Part shown: positions 1-10,166 of the stretch, piece by piece | Position numbering within the stretch: position 1 is the first letter of the stretch | Layout of the letters: the number at the start of each line of letters is the position of its first letter | Assembly: GCF_900101095.1 (NCBI RefSeq) | Contig: NZ_FNFM01000002.1 | Location: forward strand, 124,001 to 188,000 | Direction: 5' to 3' | DNA length: 64,000 nt | DNA from: Actinopolyspora mzabensis | GTDB lineage: Bacteria > Actinomycetota > Actinomycetes > Mycobacteriales > Pseudonocardiaceae | Notes under the pieces: generated by a model | What the model saw: the letters and a program-made list of their open reading frames with translations, nothing else | Told to the model about the DNA's origin: nothing | The model's database searches: none | Program-made: the position numbers and the translations under genes

Positions 1-553
1 AAGGTGGCGCAGAGCCGACGTCTCGCTCTTGATCCGAAAATTGCGCCACGACGTATCGCATTCGGCGAATACGATCGTCAGAGTCCCTTTCGCATGACCC
101 GACGTCACCGCCGACTGTAGCCAGCCCTCGCAGGGCACGCCAAGAGAAACAACTCACAGCGCAATAGGACGAAACCGTCATGTACACGCAGTGTCATACC
201 TGGTCAGAACGTTGATCATCGTTCGGGCCGACCACGGCAAGCTCGCCCCACGGACCGAACACCGAACGTGGCCGGGCGGCATTTTTCTCTCAGGAATTAT
301 TCAGACGGGACTCAGTGAAATACTTGGATTCTTATTACTTTCCGTCCAAAGATAAATCACCCGATCGGGGACCAAAGACCCTGGTGAGAACACACTGTGC
401 ATGTGGGCGTCGGATTATCGACAAGAGTTCGTGTTCGATCCGCGCGTTCGCCCAGCGGACCCCCGCACCCCCAAGGGGTGCTCGGGCGAACGGGGACGGA
501 ACGCAACCGGGGCGGCCGCCCGAAGGCGACCGCCCCGTGAAGTACCGGCTGGA
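1..553. other. Spacer downstream of rplL, no gene recognised
   Basis: No convincing coding frame is seen here. In actinobacteria rpoB usually follows rplL, so this is probably the rplL-rpoB spacer read on the minus strand, with rpoB starting just outside the window. That is an inference from synteny. A patch around 285-370 is clearly more AT-rich than its surroundings and could hold the rpoB promoter, but I could not pick a convincing hexamer pair. Confidence 0.5.
508..537 (-). terminator. Hairpin after rplL
   Basis: An 8-bp perfect stem (CGGGGCGG at 508-515 with CCGCCCCG at 530-537) lies 17 nt beyond the rplL stop codon on the minus strand. There is no T-tract, which is normal for high-GC actinomycetes. 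It probably ends or attenuates the rplJL transcript before the next gene. Confidence 0.55.
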
Positions 554-940
554 TCACTTGAGGGTGATCTTGGCGCCGACCTCCTCGAGCTTGCCCTTGA
601 CCTCGTTGGCACGCTCCTTGTCGACCTTCTCGACGACCGGCTTCGGCGCGTTCTCGACCATCTCCTTGGCCTCCTTGAGGCCCAGGCCGGAGACGATCTC
701 GCGGACCGCCTTGATGACCTTGATCTTCTCGTCACCGGCGTCGTCGAGCATGACGTCGAACTCGTCCTGCTCTTCCTCCTCCTCGGCCGGGGCGGCACCC
801 GCGGCGGGGGCGGCGACGGCGGCCGGGGCGGCGGCCGTGACGTCGAAGGTGTCCTCGAACTGCTTGACGAACTCGGAGAGCTCCAGCAGGGTCATTTCCT
901 TGAAGACGTCCAGCAGCTCTTCGTTGCTCATCTTGGCCAT
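554..940 (-). CDS. rplL: 50S ribosomal protein L7/L12
   Basis: This is the stalk protein of the large ribosomal subunit, which recruits and stimulates the translational GTPases. The 128-residue length is usual for the family. The N-terminal dimerisation segment (about 1-35) is followed by an Ala/Pro-rich hinge with a run of five Glu (about 36-62). The C-terminal factor-binding domain then carries the expected [12 protein letters not shown] and [10 protein letters not shown] stretches. The ATG at 940 gives a protein starting [10 protein letters not shown], like other actinobacterial L7/L12. It lies 95 nt downstream of rplJ in the same direction, and a small hairpin in that gap may tune the L10 to L12 ratio. 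Confidence 0.97.
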   Translation of the reverse strand: MAKMSNEELLDVFKEMTLLELSEFVKQFEDTFDVTAAAPAAVAAPAAGAAPAEEEEEQDEFDVMLDDAGDEKIKVIKAVREIVSGLGLKEAKEMVENAPKPVVEKVDKERANEVKGKLEEVGAKITLK

Positions 941-1011
941 GATGATGTTCCTTTCGGATCAGCAGCGCCTGCGCGCGGCGCACGGGTGTTGTTCGCGGGA
1001 GAACCGGGCCG

Positions 1012-1029
1012 ACCGCCGAGAACGGCGGT
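1012..1029 (-). promoter_or_regulatory. Small hairpin between rplJ and rplL
   Basis: A perfect 7-bp stem (ACCGCCG at 1012-1018 with CGGCGGT at 1023-1029) with an AGAA loop begins 6 nt after the rplJ stop. It has no T-tract. Structures between rplJ and rplL are known elsewhere to adjust relative output, since four or six L12 copies are needed per L10. That role here is an inference. Confidence 0.4.
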
Positions 1030-1035
1030 GACGGC

Positions 1036-1551
1036 TCACTCCTCCTTCTTGCCCTTCAGAGCCTCTGTCATCCGCGCGACCTGCGAAGCGGGCGCGGCGA
1101 ACAGGGCCGCCGTCTCGTTGAGCTTCGCCTTCATCGCACCGGCCAGCTTGCTCAGCGTGACCTCGCGCGAATCCAGATCGGCGATGCGCTCGACCTCACC
1201 GGCCGAGATCGGGCGGCCGTCCATGTAGCCGCCCTTGATCTCCAGGGCCTTGTGGTCCTTGGCGAAGTCGCGCAGCGTCTTCGCCGCGTCCACCGGCTCA
1301 CCCCTGATGAAGGTGAGCGCGGTCGGACCCTGGATGAGATCGTCGATGCCCTCGACGCCCGCCTCTTGGGTCGCGCGCCGGACCAGCGTGTTCTTCGCGA
1401 CGCGGTAGGTCGCGTCCTCACCGAGGTTGCGGCGCAGCTGCTTGAGCTGGGCCGTGGTCAGTCCGCGGTACTCGGTCACGACGGTCGCGGTCGCGTTGCT
1501 GAAGTTCTCCGAGAGCTCATTGACCGCGTCAACCTTTTCGGGCCTCGCCAT
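1036..1551 (-). CDS. rplJ: 50S ribosomal protein L10
   Basis: L10 anchors the L7/L12 dimers to 23S rRNA at the base of the stalk. The 171-residue protein starts [13 protein letters not shown] and has the typical N-terminal RNA-binding domain with [18 protein letters not shown] at about 27-44. The C-terminal helix that binds L12 contains [14 protein letters not shown]. The ATG at 1551 is preceded by a strong Shine-Dalgarno (GAGGAGG) at normal spacing, which fixes the start. rplL follows on the same strand. A terminator-like hairpin sits about 60 nt upstream of the start, consistent with an autoregulatory L10 leader. Confidence 0.97.
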   Translation of the reverse strand: MARPEKVDAVNELSENFSNATATVVTEYRGLTTAQLKQLRRNLGEDATYRVAKNTLVRRATQEAGVEGIDDLIQGPTALTFIRGEPVDAAKTLRDFAKDHKALEIKGGYMDGRPISAGEVERIADLDSREVTLSKLAGAMKAKLNETAALFAAPASQVARMTEALKGKKEE

Positions 1552-1610
1552 GTCGCCTCCTCTCTAGTGCCTCGCGACTGTGTGCCGGTCGCCAAGTGCC
1601 CTGAGACGAC

Positions 1611-1641
1611 AAAAACGCCCCGGCGCATTCGGCACGGGGCG
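1611..1641 (-). promoter_or_regulatory. rplJ: Terminator hairpin in the rplJ leader (L10 leader-like attenuator)
   Basis: Read on the minus strand, CGCCCCG (1641-1635) pairs with CGGGGCG (1622-1616) and is followed at once by five T residues (1615-1611), an intrinsic terminator. It lies in the 5' leader of rplJ, and no minus-strand gene precedes it, so it is placed to attenuate rplJL. Ribosomal protein L10 leaders that act this way are known in Gram-positive bacteria. I did not fold the full leader, so membership of that RNA family is an inference. Confidence 0.55.
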
Positions 1642-1972
1642 TGGAAGATCATCCACCGCGCGACAGTGATCTCGCGCTGCTGGGCCTCGTCCTCCTGCGC
1701 GGGTCGCCCGTCTCTACGGGACCTTCGTTCTCCATCGGGGGAACCGGGCGGTGCCGGGAACCTCACCGAGGGAAAAGACCAGCGGTCTCTGGTGGAACCT
1801 GTTCCAGCGTACGCCACGGATTCCCCGGACCGGCAGCCACCCCCGCCGCTCCGCCCCGCACCCAGGCGGCCGCTGCCAGGCGGTACAGCCGCGAGCCCCG
1901 ACCGCGCCCCGGACACCGACGCCCCACACTGCACACCCCGCTCGGGCGGGAAGACTTGCGCCACCGGGCATC

Positions 1973-2887
1973 ATGATTACCGTGGTCGATCACCGTGAAC
2001 CGTCCGAGCATTCCCCGCAGCACCCGCCGGAACGAACCGACGGGACGAACGACGCGGAGCCGATCGACGCCGAGGTGGTCGACGAGCACCCGCCCGAGCG
2101 CGCTCCGGCGCGACCGAACGAGACCTTCGGGGCGACCGAGGCTTTCGGGGCACGCGGCGCGGGCGACGCGGCCCGAACCGAACGGGAGACCGGTACCGCC
2201 GAAACCACCCGCTCCGACGAGGAGGACGCCCACCGGGAGTACCAGCAGTTCCTGGAGTTCCAACGGTTCCGGGAGATGCGGCGGCAGTACGGCGACACAC
2301 CGCCGGTCTCGGAACCCACGGCCGCCGGCAGCGGCAAGCGCCCCTGGTACCGCCGCGCGCTGCGACTGCTGCGGTTCAAGTTCGTGCGGCGACTGCTGTA
2401 CCTGCTGGTGCTGCTGCTGGTGCTGATGTACCTGTACAACAGCATGTTCGGCGGTGGCGGCGGAGGGGGATCGAACGGCTCCGCGCCGGGGGGCGAGGAG
2501 AGCAGGTCGGCGATGCTGCAGCGCTCCCCGACCGCCGCGGTCCGAGCGGTCTACGACGAGCTCGCCAACCGACCCGACACCGTCTGCCTGCTGTTCGACG
2601 AGGACGCGCGGAGCGGCTTCGCGGCCGTGCACGACGCCGAGAACTGCGGGGCCGCGGCGCGGCGGCTCAACGAACGGGTGGCCGAGCGGCTCGAATACAA
2701 GAACCCGGACATCGACCGGAACGCGGTGCGGGAGTTCGAGTCGGAAACGGGTGGGAGCTGGGCCCGGATCTCCTCCTGCGACCTGGGCGTGAGCGGCGGC
2801 CCCCGACTCGGGATCTTCCGGCTGCGGCAGGAGTCCTCCGGGGGCTGGCTGATCGACGGCTACGAAGGCGCGAAGTGCGGGGAGTGA
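1973..2887 (+). CDS. Membrane-anchored protein of unknown function
   Basis: The predicted 304-residue protein has an acidic, disordered N-terminal half (about 1-120) and a short basic patch. One hydrophobic segment at about 141-158 is followed by a glycine-rich linker and a C-terminal domain of about 140 residues. By the positive-inside rule the C-terminal domain should be outside. That domain starts RSPTAAVRAVYDELA and contains paired cysteines, a pattern that recalls actinobacterial NTF2-like (DUF4878-type) extracellular domains, though the match is weak. I chose the ATG at 1973, after which codon use and composition become protein-like. No specific function can be given. It lies divergent from rplJ and upstream of the glycosyltransferase-like gene. 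Confidence 0.7.
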   Translation: MITVVDHREPSEHSPQHPPERTDGTNDAEPIDAEVVDEHPPERAPARPNETFGATEAFGARGAGDAARTERETGTAETTRSDEEDAHREYQQFLEFQRFREMRRQYGDTPPVSEPTAAGSGKRPWYRRALRLLRFKFVRRLLYLLVLLLVLMYLYNSMFGGGGGGGSNGSAPGGEESRSAMLQRSPTAAVRAVYDELANRPDTVCLLFDEDARSGFAAVHDAENCGAAARRLNERVAERLEYKNPDIDRNAVREFESETGGSWARISSCDLGVSGGPRLGIFRLRQESSGGWLIDGYEGAKCGE

Positions 2888-3000
2888 GAGCGCGCGAAAG
2901 GCGTCGCGGCAGCGACACGGTCGGCCTGCTCGTGGGTGGAACCGATATCTCCTTAGGATGACGGCACGTCGCGACTTCCCGGGCGACGCGAAGTGCTTCC

Positions 3001-3077
3001 ATCAGCAACGCAGTGTTCTCAGCAGCAGCCCAGTGTTCCATCAGTAGCCCAGCGTTCCCAGCAGCAGCGCAGTCTCC
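3001..3077. repeat. Four-unit imperfect tandem repeat (18-20 bp)
   Basis: Four head-to-tail units of 18-20 bp with the theme AGCAGCAGCCCAGTGTTCC run through the gap between the two plus-strand genes and end about 40 nt before the second start codon. They are not open in one frame with either gene. Slippage-prone DNA or a transcript leader element are both possible. Confidence 0.6.
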
Positions 3078-3117
3078 GCCCCTTCAGCTGCACAGCCGCC
3101 GCAGGAGTCCCCGATCG

Positions 3118-5355
3118 ATGAACCGAACCGAGCAAGGTGACGACCCCGAACCCGCGACCCCCGAATCCGGGGGAGCCACGGAGCGGGGCGGGAGCATCCC
3201 CGGCCACGAAAGGCGCAGGCGAGCCGGACGCTTACGCGACTGGTTCGCACGCCGTGATCCCGCCTGGATGATCGGGGCGCTGTCACTGCTGCTGTCGGCG
3301 TTGTTCGTGGTCGTCAACCTGTCCTACAACCAGTGGCACTTCATCCCGCCGCTGGACGACTCCTACATCCACCTGCAGTACGCGAAGCAGTTCGCCGAGG
3401 GCCACTTCCTGCGGTACAACACCGGGGACCCGGTCAGCACGGGGGCGAGCAGCCTGCTGTACATGCTGGTTCTCGGCGGGCTGTACACGCTCGGCTTCCA
3501 GGGGGCGGCGCTGCTGCCGGCCGCGATGGGCCTCGGCGCGCTGTGCATGGCGCTGACGGCGGTGTGCGTCTACCGGCTCGGCAGCACGCTGGTCGATCGA
3601 CGGGTCGGCAGCTGGGCGGGTCTGCTCGTGGCGACGAACGGGGTGCTGCTGTGGGGCTCGGTCAGCGGGATGGAGATCGGTCTCGTGGCGCTGCTGGTCT
3701 CGGGATCGGTGCTCTCCTACACCACCGAGGCCCCGCGAAACCGGTTCGTGCGGACACCGATCATCGCCTCGCTCGCGGCACTGAGCCGACCGGAGGCGTT
3801 CCTGTTCGTGCTGGTGCTCAGCGTGGCGATGGCGTGGACGACGCTGCGCGGGCGGCGTGCTTCCGGCTCCTCCCGTGCGGGGCTGCTCGCCCGCCTCGCC
3901 CTGCTGCTGTTGCCGCTGGTGGCCTATCTCGGCCAGGTACTGCTCTACGAAATCACCACCGGCCACACTTCGGCGAACGGGATGCGGGCGAAATCGCTGC
4001 TGTACGAGCCGATCTTCTACCCGATGGGTTTCCTGGACGAGGTGCTGAAGCAGTTCCACCTGCTGCTGCGCGTGTTCACCGGGTTCAACAGCTTCGACTT
4101 CGTCTTCCCCGGTACGCTGCTGTTGGCCGTGGCGGGCACGATCGCTCTGCTGGTGCGGAGACCGCGGTGGGCCCCGTTGGCGTGGGCGCTGGCGGTCGGC
4201 TACGTGCTCGTGCTGCTGGCGATCTCGACGCTGCACGCCGCCACCATTCACCACCTGCGTTACCACCAGCCCTTCCTGCCGATCCTGCTGCTGCTGGCCG
4301 TGCTCGGGATCCACGGAACGAGCCGCCTGCTGCGTCACCGACGCAACCGGCGGATCGTGCTGCACGCCGGTCTGGTCACGGCGTTGTTGTTCACCGTGGC
4401 GGAAATGCCGTCCTGGGCCATCCGGCTGGGACAGCAATCGGCGGGTATACGCGACCAGCAGGTCTCGTTCACCGCCTTCCTGGAGCGGGAGCTGCCGCCC
4501 GGCGCCGTGCTCGCGGTCAACGACGTGGGAGCGCCCGCCTATCTCGGCAGTCACCGGATCGTCGACCTCGTCGGACTGACCACGAACCGGTTCACCCGCG
4601 CCAACAACCACGGCGCGGGAAGCATCTACGAGGTGCTGCGCGACATGCCCGCCGAACGGCGTCCCGACTACTTCGCGGTGTTCACCGAGTGGAAGGTGCA
4701 CGATCTCGACCACGGTGACGTGTTCGCGGCGGAACCGCTGGCCACGTTCCACTCCAAATCGCCGACCTTCTCGTACCGCACGGTGGGGTCGGCGGGAGCG
4801 TGCCAGGCCGCGAAGCTCTGTGACGAGGTCGCCATCCACAAGGCCGACTGGAGTTCGCTGGGCTCCGGGGACCGGCCGGTGGAGAGCGACGCGCCGGGAC
4901 GGATCCGCGACCACGTCAACGTGGCCGATCTGCGGAGCGAACAGCGGCACGACTACGAGGTGCTGCCCGCGCACCGGGAGTTCCAGCCCTACACCGACCT
5001 GCGCACGGTGAACTCGCCGCGTGGCGAGGTGGTCGACAGCGGCAGGCACGTGATCGGTGGTGAGGCACTCACCGCCCGGAACCTCACCCCCGGTGAACCG
5101 GTCACGGTCACCGCACGCTACGCCCGCGTCGGGGAAGCACCACCCGACCCGATGCGGACGGCGGTCTTCGCGAATGGCCAAAAGTTGCGGGACCGGACCC
5201 TGCGCTCGAGTGACAACGGTTGGCACGAGGCCACTTTCACTGTTCCGGGTGAGTTGGTCACCGACTCGACGCTGCGGGTCGAGTTCCGCCCCCGCGCCGA
5301 TTACCTCGGTCCCTATCCGGACTACACGTCCTACGGTTACTGGTTCAGCCAGTGA
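3118..5355 (+). CDS. Multi-pass GT-C-like glycosyltransferase
   Basis: This is a large integral membrane protein of 745 residues. After a charged N-terminus (1-48) the first membrane span lies at about 51-68. The following outer loop carries LDDSYIH at 79-85, an acidic pair typical of lipid-linked-sugar (GT-C fold) glycosyltransferases such as actinobacterial arabinosyl- and mannosyltransferases. About ten further hydrophobic segments reach to roughly residue 450. The last 250 residues are soluble and presumably periplasmic, with a carbohydrate-binding look near the end. The expected role is transfer of a sugar from a polyprenyl-phosphate donor to a cell-envelope acceptor, but donor and acceptor are unknown. 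The ATG at 3118 follows an AGGAG at good spacing. Confidence 0.75.
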   Translation: MNRTEQGDDPEPATPESGGATERGGSIPGHERRRRAGRLRDWFARRDPAWMIGALSLLLSALFVVVNLSYNQWHFIPPLDDSYIHLQYAKQFAEGHFLRYNTGDPVSTGASSLLYMLVLGGLYTLGFQGAALLPAAMGLGALCMALTAVCVYRLGSTLVDRRVGSWAGLLVATNGVLLWGSVSGMEIGLVALLVSGSVLSYTTEAPRNRFVRTPIIASLAALSRPEAFLFVLVLSVAMAWTTLRGRRASGSSRAGLLARLALLLLPLVAYLGQVLLYEITTGHTSANGMRAKSLLYEPIFYPMGFLDEVLKQFHLLLRVFTGFNSFDFVFPGTLLLAVAGTIALLVRRPRWAPLAWALAVGYVLVLLAISTLHAATIHHLRYHQPFLPILLLLAVLGIHGTSRLLRHRRNRRIVLHAGLVTALLFTVAEMPSWAIRLGQQSAGIRDQQVSFTAFLERELPPGAVLAVNDVGAPAYLGSHRIVDLVGLTTNRFTRANNHGAGSIYEVLRDMPAERRPDYFAVFTEWKVHDLDHGDVFAAEPLATFHSKSPTFSYRTVGSAGACQAAKLCDEVAIHKADWSSLGSGDRPVESDAPGRIRDHVNVADLRSEQRHDYEVLPAHREFQPYTDLRTVNSPRGEVVDSGRHVIGGEALTARNLTPGEPVTVTARYARVGEAPPDPMRTAVFANGQKLRDRTLRSSDNGWHEATFTVPGELVTDSTLRVEFRPRADYLGPYPDYTSYGYWFSQ

Positions 5356-5361
5356 CACGAC

Positions 5362-5394
5362 GAGCCCGATGGTTCCGGTGGAATCGGGCTCTTT
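5362..5394 (+). terminator. Intrinsic terminator of the glycosyltransferase gene
   Basis: A 9-bp stem (GAGCCCGAT at 5362-5370 with ATCGGGCTC at 5383-5391) and a 12-nt loop are followed by TTT, starting 7 nt after the plus-strand stop codon. Confidence 0.65.
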
Positions 5395-5467
5395 CGGAGC
5401 AGGGCCCTTCGGAACAGGGCCCTTCGGAACAGGGCCCTTCGGAACAGGGCCGTTCGGAACAGGGCCG
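5393..5467. repeat. Five-copy 15-bp tandem repeat
   Basis: Five near-identical units of TTCGGAACAGGGCCC (last base C or G) follow directly after the plus-strand terminator in the convergent spacer before rplA. The unit number may vary between strains. No coding role is seen. Confidence 0.85.
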
Positions 5468-5520
5468 TTCCGATTCCGGTCCGAACGGCGCACGAGCAGC
5501 ACCGGCCGGCTGAAGAACGA

Positions 5521-5553
5521 ACCGGGCCACCCCTCGGCGAGGGGTGGCCCGGT
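5521..5553. terminator. Perfect 14-bp hairpin in a convergent spacer
   Basis: ACCGGGCCACCCCT (5521-5534) pairs perfectly with its complement at 5540-5553 around a 5-nt loop. It lies between the glycosyltransferase gene and the 3' end of rplA, so it can act from both sides. It is probably the main terminator of the secE-nusG-rplK-rplA transcript. Confidence 0.65.
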
Positions 5554-5606
5554 CGCGGCTCACACGCGGGAGTCCCAGCGGCCCGAACGGCCGCGGGAAC
5601 GGGCGG

Positions 5607-6323
5607 TCATGCCGCCGCTGTCTCGAGCATGTTGCGGGTACGGTTCGCGTCCACCGTGATGCCCGGGCCCATCGTGGTGGTGAAGCTGACCTTCTTGAGG
5701 TAGCGACCCTTGGAGGTGGCGGGCTTGGAACGCAACACCTCGTCCAACGCGGTGGCGTAGTTCTCCAACAGCGCCTCCGTGGAGAACGAGGCCTTGCCGA
5801 TGACGAAGTGCAGGTTGGCCTGCTTGTCAACGCGGAAGCTGATCTTGCCGCCCTTGATGTCCTGCACGGCCTTGGCGATGTTCGGCGTCACCGTGCCGGT
5901 CTTCGGGTTCGGCATCAGGCCACGCGGGCCCAGCACGCGAGCGATCTTGCCGACCTTGGCCATCTGGTCCGGGGTGGCCACGGCCGCGTCGAAATCGAGC
6001 CAGCCGCCCTGGATACGCTCGATCAGGTCGTCGGAGCCGACAGCGTCGGCACCGGCGGACTCGGCCTCAGCGGCCTTGTCGCCGGAGGTGAAGACGACGA
6101 CGCGGGCCGTCTTGCCGGTACCGTGCGGCAGGTTCACGGTCCCGCGGACCATCTGGTCCGCCTTGCGCGGATCGACGCCGAGCCGCAGGGCCACCTCGAC
6201 GGTGGGGTCCATCTTGGTCTTGGCGGTCTTCTTCGCCAGCTCGACAGCTTCCTTGGGGGAGTAGATCCGGTTGCGGTCAACCAGTTCGGCTGCCTGCTGG
6301 TATGCCTTGCTGCGCTTTGCCAT
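5607..6323 (-). CDS. rplA: 50S ribosomal protein L1
   Basis: L1 binds 23S rRNA at the mobile L1 stalk and helps eject deacylated tRNA. In many bacteria it also represses its own mRNA. The 238-residue protein has the standard length and the family signatures, including the N-terminal [15 protein letters not shown] stretch and the signature region [15 protein letters not shown] near 130-145. The start at 6323 (ATG) gives the normal N-terminus. It lies 115 nt downstream of rplK and is probably in one transcript with it. Confidence 0.98.
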   Translation of the reverse strand: MAKRSKAYQQAAELVDRNRIYSPKEAVELAKKTAKTKMDPTVEVALRLGVDPRKADQMVRGTVNLPHGTGKTARVVVFTSGDKAAEAESAGADAVGSDDLIERIQGGWLDFDAAVATPDQMAKVGKIARVLGPRGLMPNPKTGTVTPNIAKAVQDIKGGKISFRVDKQANLHFVIGKASFSTEALLENYATALDEVLRSKPATSKGRYLKKVSFTTTMGPGITVDANRTRNMLETAAA

Positions 6324-6438
6324 GTCTGTTCCTGTTCAACGGATCAGTTGTGGTCGGGGCCGCGCTGCGAGCCCTCCCACACTCTCGGTGGATCAAGGGG
6401 TACGACCCCGGCGCGGAGCCGGGCCGCACGGAGCGCCG

Positions 6439-6873
6439 TCAGTCCTGGACGCGAAGACCCATGGAGCGGGCGGTACCGGCGATGATCTTCTCGGCCTCGT
6501 CCATCGAGTTGGAGTTGAGGTCGACCCACTTGGTCTGGGCGATCTCGCGAACCTGCTCGCGGGTGACAGAGCCCACCTTGGTCTTGTGCGGCTCGCCACT
6601 GCCCTTCTGCACGTTGGCTGCCTTCATCAGCAGCTTCGCGGCGGGCGGGGTCTTGAGCTGGAAGGTGAACGACCGGTCCTCGTACACGGAGATCTCGACC
6701 GGCACCACGTCACCGCGCTGGTTCTCGGTGGCGGCGTTGTAGGCCTTGCAGAACTCCATGATGTTGACGCCGTGCTGACCCAGCGCCGGACCGACCGGCG
6801 GCGCGGGGTTGGCCTGACCGGCCGAGATCTGCAGCTTGACGATCGCTGCGAGTCGCTTCTTCTTGGGCGGCAT
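6439..6873 (-). CDS. rplK: 50S ribosomal protein L11
   Basis: L11 binds the GTPase-associated centre of 23S rRNA, is the target region of thiostrepton, and is needed for RelA-type stringent signalling. The 144-residue protein starts [15 protein letters not shown]. It keeps the proline-rich [20 protein letters not shown] hinge near 20-40 and the C-terminal RNA-binding domain with GTARSMGL. I used the ATG at 6873. A longer in-frame reading upstream would add 21 residues that no L11 has. It lies downstream of nusG after a short hairpin. Confidence 0.98.
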   Translation of the reverse strand: MPPKKKRLAAIVKLQISAGQANPAPPVGPALGQHGVNIMEFCKAYNAATENQRGDVVPVEISVYEDRSFTFQLKTPPAAKLLMKAANVQKGSGEPHKTKVGSVTREQVREIAQTKWVDLNSNSMDEAEKIIAGTARSMGLRVQD

Positions 6874-7006
6874 TTCGTTCTTCCTGTCCTCGTTACTGTG
6901 GTCCGTACCGGGCGCGACGCACACCGGCACGCGCACGGGCGGTGGTGAACACCGAACCGCCCGCCGAAGAGCCGCGGCGCGCCCCTGCCGGCCACCGCGG
7001 CAACCA

Positions 7007-7028
7007 CACTCCCGAAAGGCCGGGAGTG
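7007..7028 (-). terminator. Hairpin directly after nusG
   Basis: CACTCCCG (7007-7014) pairs with CGGGAGTG (7021-7028) around a 6-nt loop, starting 3 nt beyond the nusG stop. There is no T-tract. It may be a partial terminator that separates secE-nusG from rplK-rplA. Confidence 0.5.
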
Positions 7029-7030
7029 GG

Positions 7031-7936
<906 letters not shown>

Positions 7937-7957
7937 CTAGCTGCCCACGGTCGGCAT

Positions 7958-8344
7958 TCAGTTGCCGAACAACTGGAGCACACCCTGCGCGAAGAGCAGA
8001 TCCAGACCGGCTATGAACGCGACCATGATGCTGACGAACACCAGCACCACCGCAGTATAAGTCAATAGCTGCTTGCGCGTCGGCCAGATGACCTTGCGGA
8101 GCTCCGCGACCACCTCTCGGAAGAAGCGGCCGATCCTGCGGAACAGCGAAACCCGTTCTCCGCGGCCGTCCCTGGCGGGAGTCGGCCTGCCCTTGGGAGC
8201 GGTCGCGTCCTTCGAATCACCACCCGCGCTCTTCCGGGCGCTGGAGCGCCCGGAGGCCCGGCGGCTACGGCGTGCGGCGGCGCTGGAAGGGCGGGACTCC
8301 TCGTCCCGGTTACCGTCCTGGCCCTGCTCGCGGTCCTCGCTCAC
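7958..8344 (-). CDS. secE: Preprotein translocase subunit SecE
   Basis: SecE clamps the SecY channel of the general secretion pathway in the cytoplasmic membrane. The 128-residue protein has a long, charged, low-complexity N-terminus (about 1-65). The conserved core follows, with the amphipathic FFREVVAELRKVIWPTRKQL segment and a single membrane span (about 100-122, YTAVVLVFVSIMVAFIAG). The actinobacterial form is longer than the roughly 60-residue Gram-positive minimum because of the N-terminal extension. It starts at GTG 8344. tRNA-Trp lies upstream and nusG downstream, the classical order. Confidence 0.96.
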   Translation of the reverse strand: MSEDREQGQDGNRDEESRPSSAAARRSRRASGRSSARKSAGGDSKDATAPKGRPTPARDGRGERVSLFRRIGRFFREVVAELRKVIWPTRKQLLTYTAVVLVFVSIMVAFIAGLDLLFAQGVLQLFGN

Positions 8345-8452
8345 GCCTCCTCCTAGATGGCGCTCGTCGGACGCGTGAACTCGTCAGTGGTGGTCACCGA
8401 GACTCGCACGGCCGACACCGTCCACTTCCTCCGCTCACCGTCAACATCGACG

Positions 8453-8525
<73 letters not shown>

Positions 8526-8735
8526 CCGCGATCGGTCGTCCCGACCACATCGGTACACCCTACGTCCCGACCGACACCGCACCGTGAGCGGGTCCGGCAC
8601 GATCGATCCGTACGGGCTTCCCGAGTACGAGAGTGTACGACATCACCGAAGTGGATTTCCAACCCCCGCCCCGATTCCGTCATCCTCGGTGGGCACGGTT
8701 CGTGCGACGCGACACGCGTCTGCGACGATGCGGAC

Positions 8736-9971
8736 ATGGCCGCACCCGGAACACAGGCAAGCTCGACCACCGAATCCCGCGTCTCGGCACGAGTCGGCGC
8801 GATCGCCGAATCGGCCACCCTCGCCGTGGACGCGAAGGCCAAAGCACTCAAGGCAGAGGGACGCCCGGTCATCGGATTCGGCGCCGGTGAACCGGACTTC
8901 CCCACCCCGGAGCCGATCGTGCGTGCCGCGCAGGAGGCATGCTCCGAGCCGCGCAACCACCGCTACAGCCCCGCGTCCGGACTGCCCGAACTGCGTGAGG
9001 CGATCGTCACCAAGACCGCACGCGACTCGAACCACGTGATCCAGCCGAACCAGGTGCTGGTGACCAACGGCGGCAAGCAGGCCGTGTACCAGACGTTCGC
9101 CACCCTGCTAGATCCCGGCGACGAGGTGCTGCTCCCCGCGCCGTACTGGACCACCTACCCGGAAGCCATCAGGCTGGCGGGCGGAATCCCCGTCGAGATC
9201 CCCACGGACGACTCCACCGGTTACCTCGCGACGCTGGAACAGCTCGAAGCCGCCCGCACCCCGCGCACCAAAATGCTGCTGTTCAACTCGCCCTCCAACC
9301 CGACCGGGGCGGTCTACCCGCCCGAGCGGGTCGCCGAGATCGGCCGGTGGGCGGTGGAGCACGATCTCTGGGTCGTCACCGACGAGATCTACGAACACCT
9401 GGTCTACGGCGACGCCAGGCACGTCTCCATGCCGGTGGAGGTGCCGGAGCTGGCCGACAGGTGCGTGGTGCTCAACGGAGTGGCCAAGACCTACGCGATG
9501 ACCGGCTGGCGCGTCGGCTGGATGATCGGTCCGACCGACGTGATCAAAGCCGCTGCGAACCTGCAGTCCCACCTGACGTCCAATGTGTCCAACGTCTCGC
9601 AGCGGGCCGCGCTGCAGGCCGTGAGCGGGCCGCTGGACGCGGTGGCCGAGATGCGCGAGGCATTCGACCGACGCAGGCGCACCATCGTGGAGCTGCTCGG
9701 CGCGATTCCGGGTGTGAGCTGCCCGGAGCCGAAGGGGGCGTTCTACGCCTACCCGTCCGTGAAGGAACTGCTCGGCACGGAGATACGCGGGGTCCGGCCA
9801 CAGACCAGCACCGAACTCGCCGAGCTCGTCCTGGAGCAGGCCGAGGTGGCCGTGGTCCCAGGCGAGGCGTTCGGAACCCCCGGCTACTTCCGGATGTCCT
9901 ACGCGCTCGGCGACGAGGACCTCGCCGAGGGTGTCCGCAGGATGGCCACCCTCCTCTCGGAAGCCAAGTGA
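8736..9971 (+). CDS. Aspartate aminotransferase (PLP-dependent, class I)
   Basis: The enzyme should interconvert aspartate and 2-oxoglutarate with oxaloacetate and glutamate, in the cytoplasm. The 411-residue protein belongs to the thermophilic-type (AT-Ib) branch. It has [13 protein letters not shown] at 46-58, [11 protein letters not shown] at 184-194, and the PLP lysine K251 in [16 protein letters not shown]-terminal arginine region (YFRMSYAL) follows. I used the ATG at 8736 because it gives the usual N-terminus ([23 protein letters not shown]). It is inserted, in opposite orientation, between tRNA-Trp and hadB. Several related aminotransferases share these motifs, so substrate range is less certain than fold. 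Confidence 0.9.
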   Translation: MAAPGTQASSTTESRVSARVGAIAESATLAVDAKAKALKAEGRPVIGFGAGEPDFPTPEPIVRAAQEACSEPRNHRYSPASGLPELREAIVTKTARDSNHVIQPNQVLVTNGGKQAVYQTFATLLDPGDEVLLPAPYWTTYPEAIRLAGGIPVEIPTDDSTGYLATLEQLEAARTPRTKMLLFNSPSNPTGAVYPPERVAEIGRWAVEHDLWVVTDEIYEHLVYGDARHVSMPVEVPELADRCVVLNGVAKTYAMTGWRVGWMIGPTDVIKAAANLQSHLTSNVSNVSQRAALQAVSGPLDAVAEMREAFDRRRRTIVELLGAIPGVSCPEPKGAFYAYPSVKELLGTEIRGVRPQTSTELAELVLEQAEVAVVPGEAFGTPGYFRMSYALGDEDLAEGVRRMATLLSEAK

Positions 9972-10016
9972 CTTTGGAGGGCGGGGTGCCCTGACGCGGT
10001 GGCCGGTTAGCCGGCA

Positions 10017-10105
10017 CGTGAGTCGGCGCCTTGCTTCGTTGGGCCGGCTCTTGAGTAGCGACCTAGGCGGCGAGCGGCCCGGCCTCGCAATGCATCCGAC
10101 TCACG
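10017..10105 (+). repeat. R1 repeat, copy 1
   Basis: This 89-bp element is bounded by a perfect 10-bp inverted repeat (CGTGAGTCGG at 10017-10026, CCGACTCACG at 10096-10105), with an inner GGGCCG/CGGCCC pair. Closely related copies occur at 36995-37061 (partial), 37295-37383 and 41275-41364. It lies downstream of the aminotransferase gene, in the convergent spacer to hadB. Confidence 0.85.
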
Positions 10106-10166
10106 CACCGGGACCACCCGCGCTGCGACACTCACGGCCGCGTCCCGACGGCAGCCCGGCGTCGTC

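Noticed and set aside
3283-5502. A 739-codon open frame antisense to the glycosyltransferase gene
   Set aside because: It mirrors the GC-rich plus-strand gene, is dominated by Gln/Arg/His/Pro, has no domain and no ribosome site.
10017-10105. R1 as an insertion sequence with its own transposase
   Set aside because: The element is only 89-90 bp and no transposase frame lies inside or next to any copy in the window.
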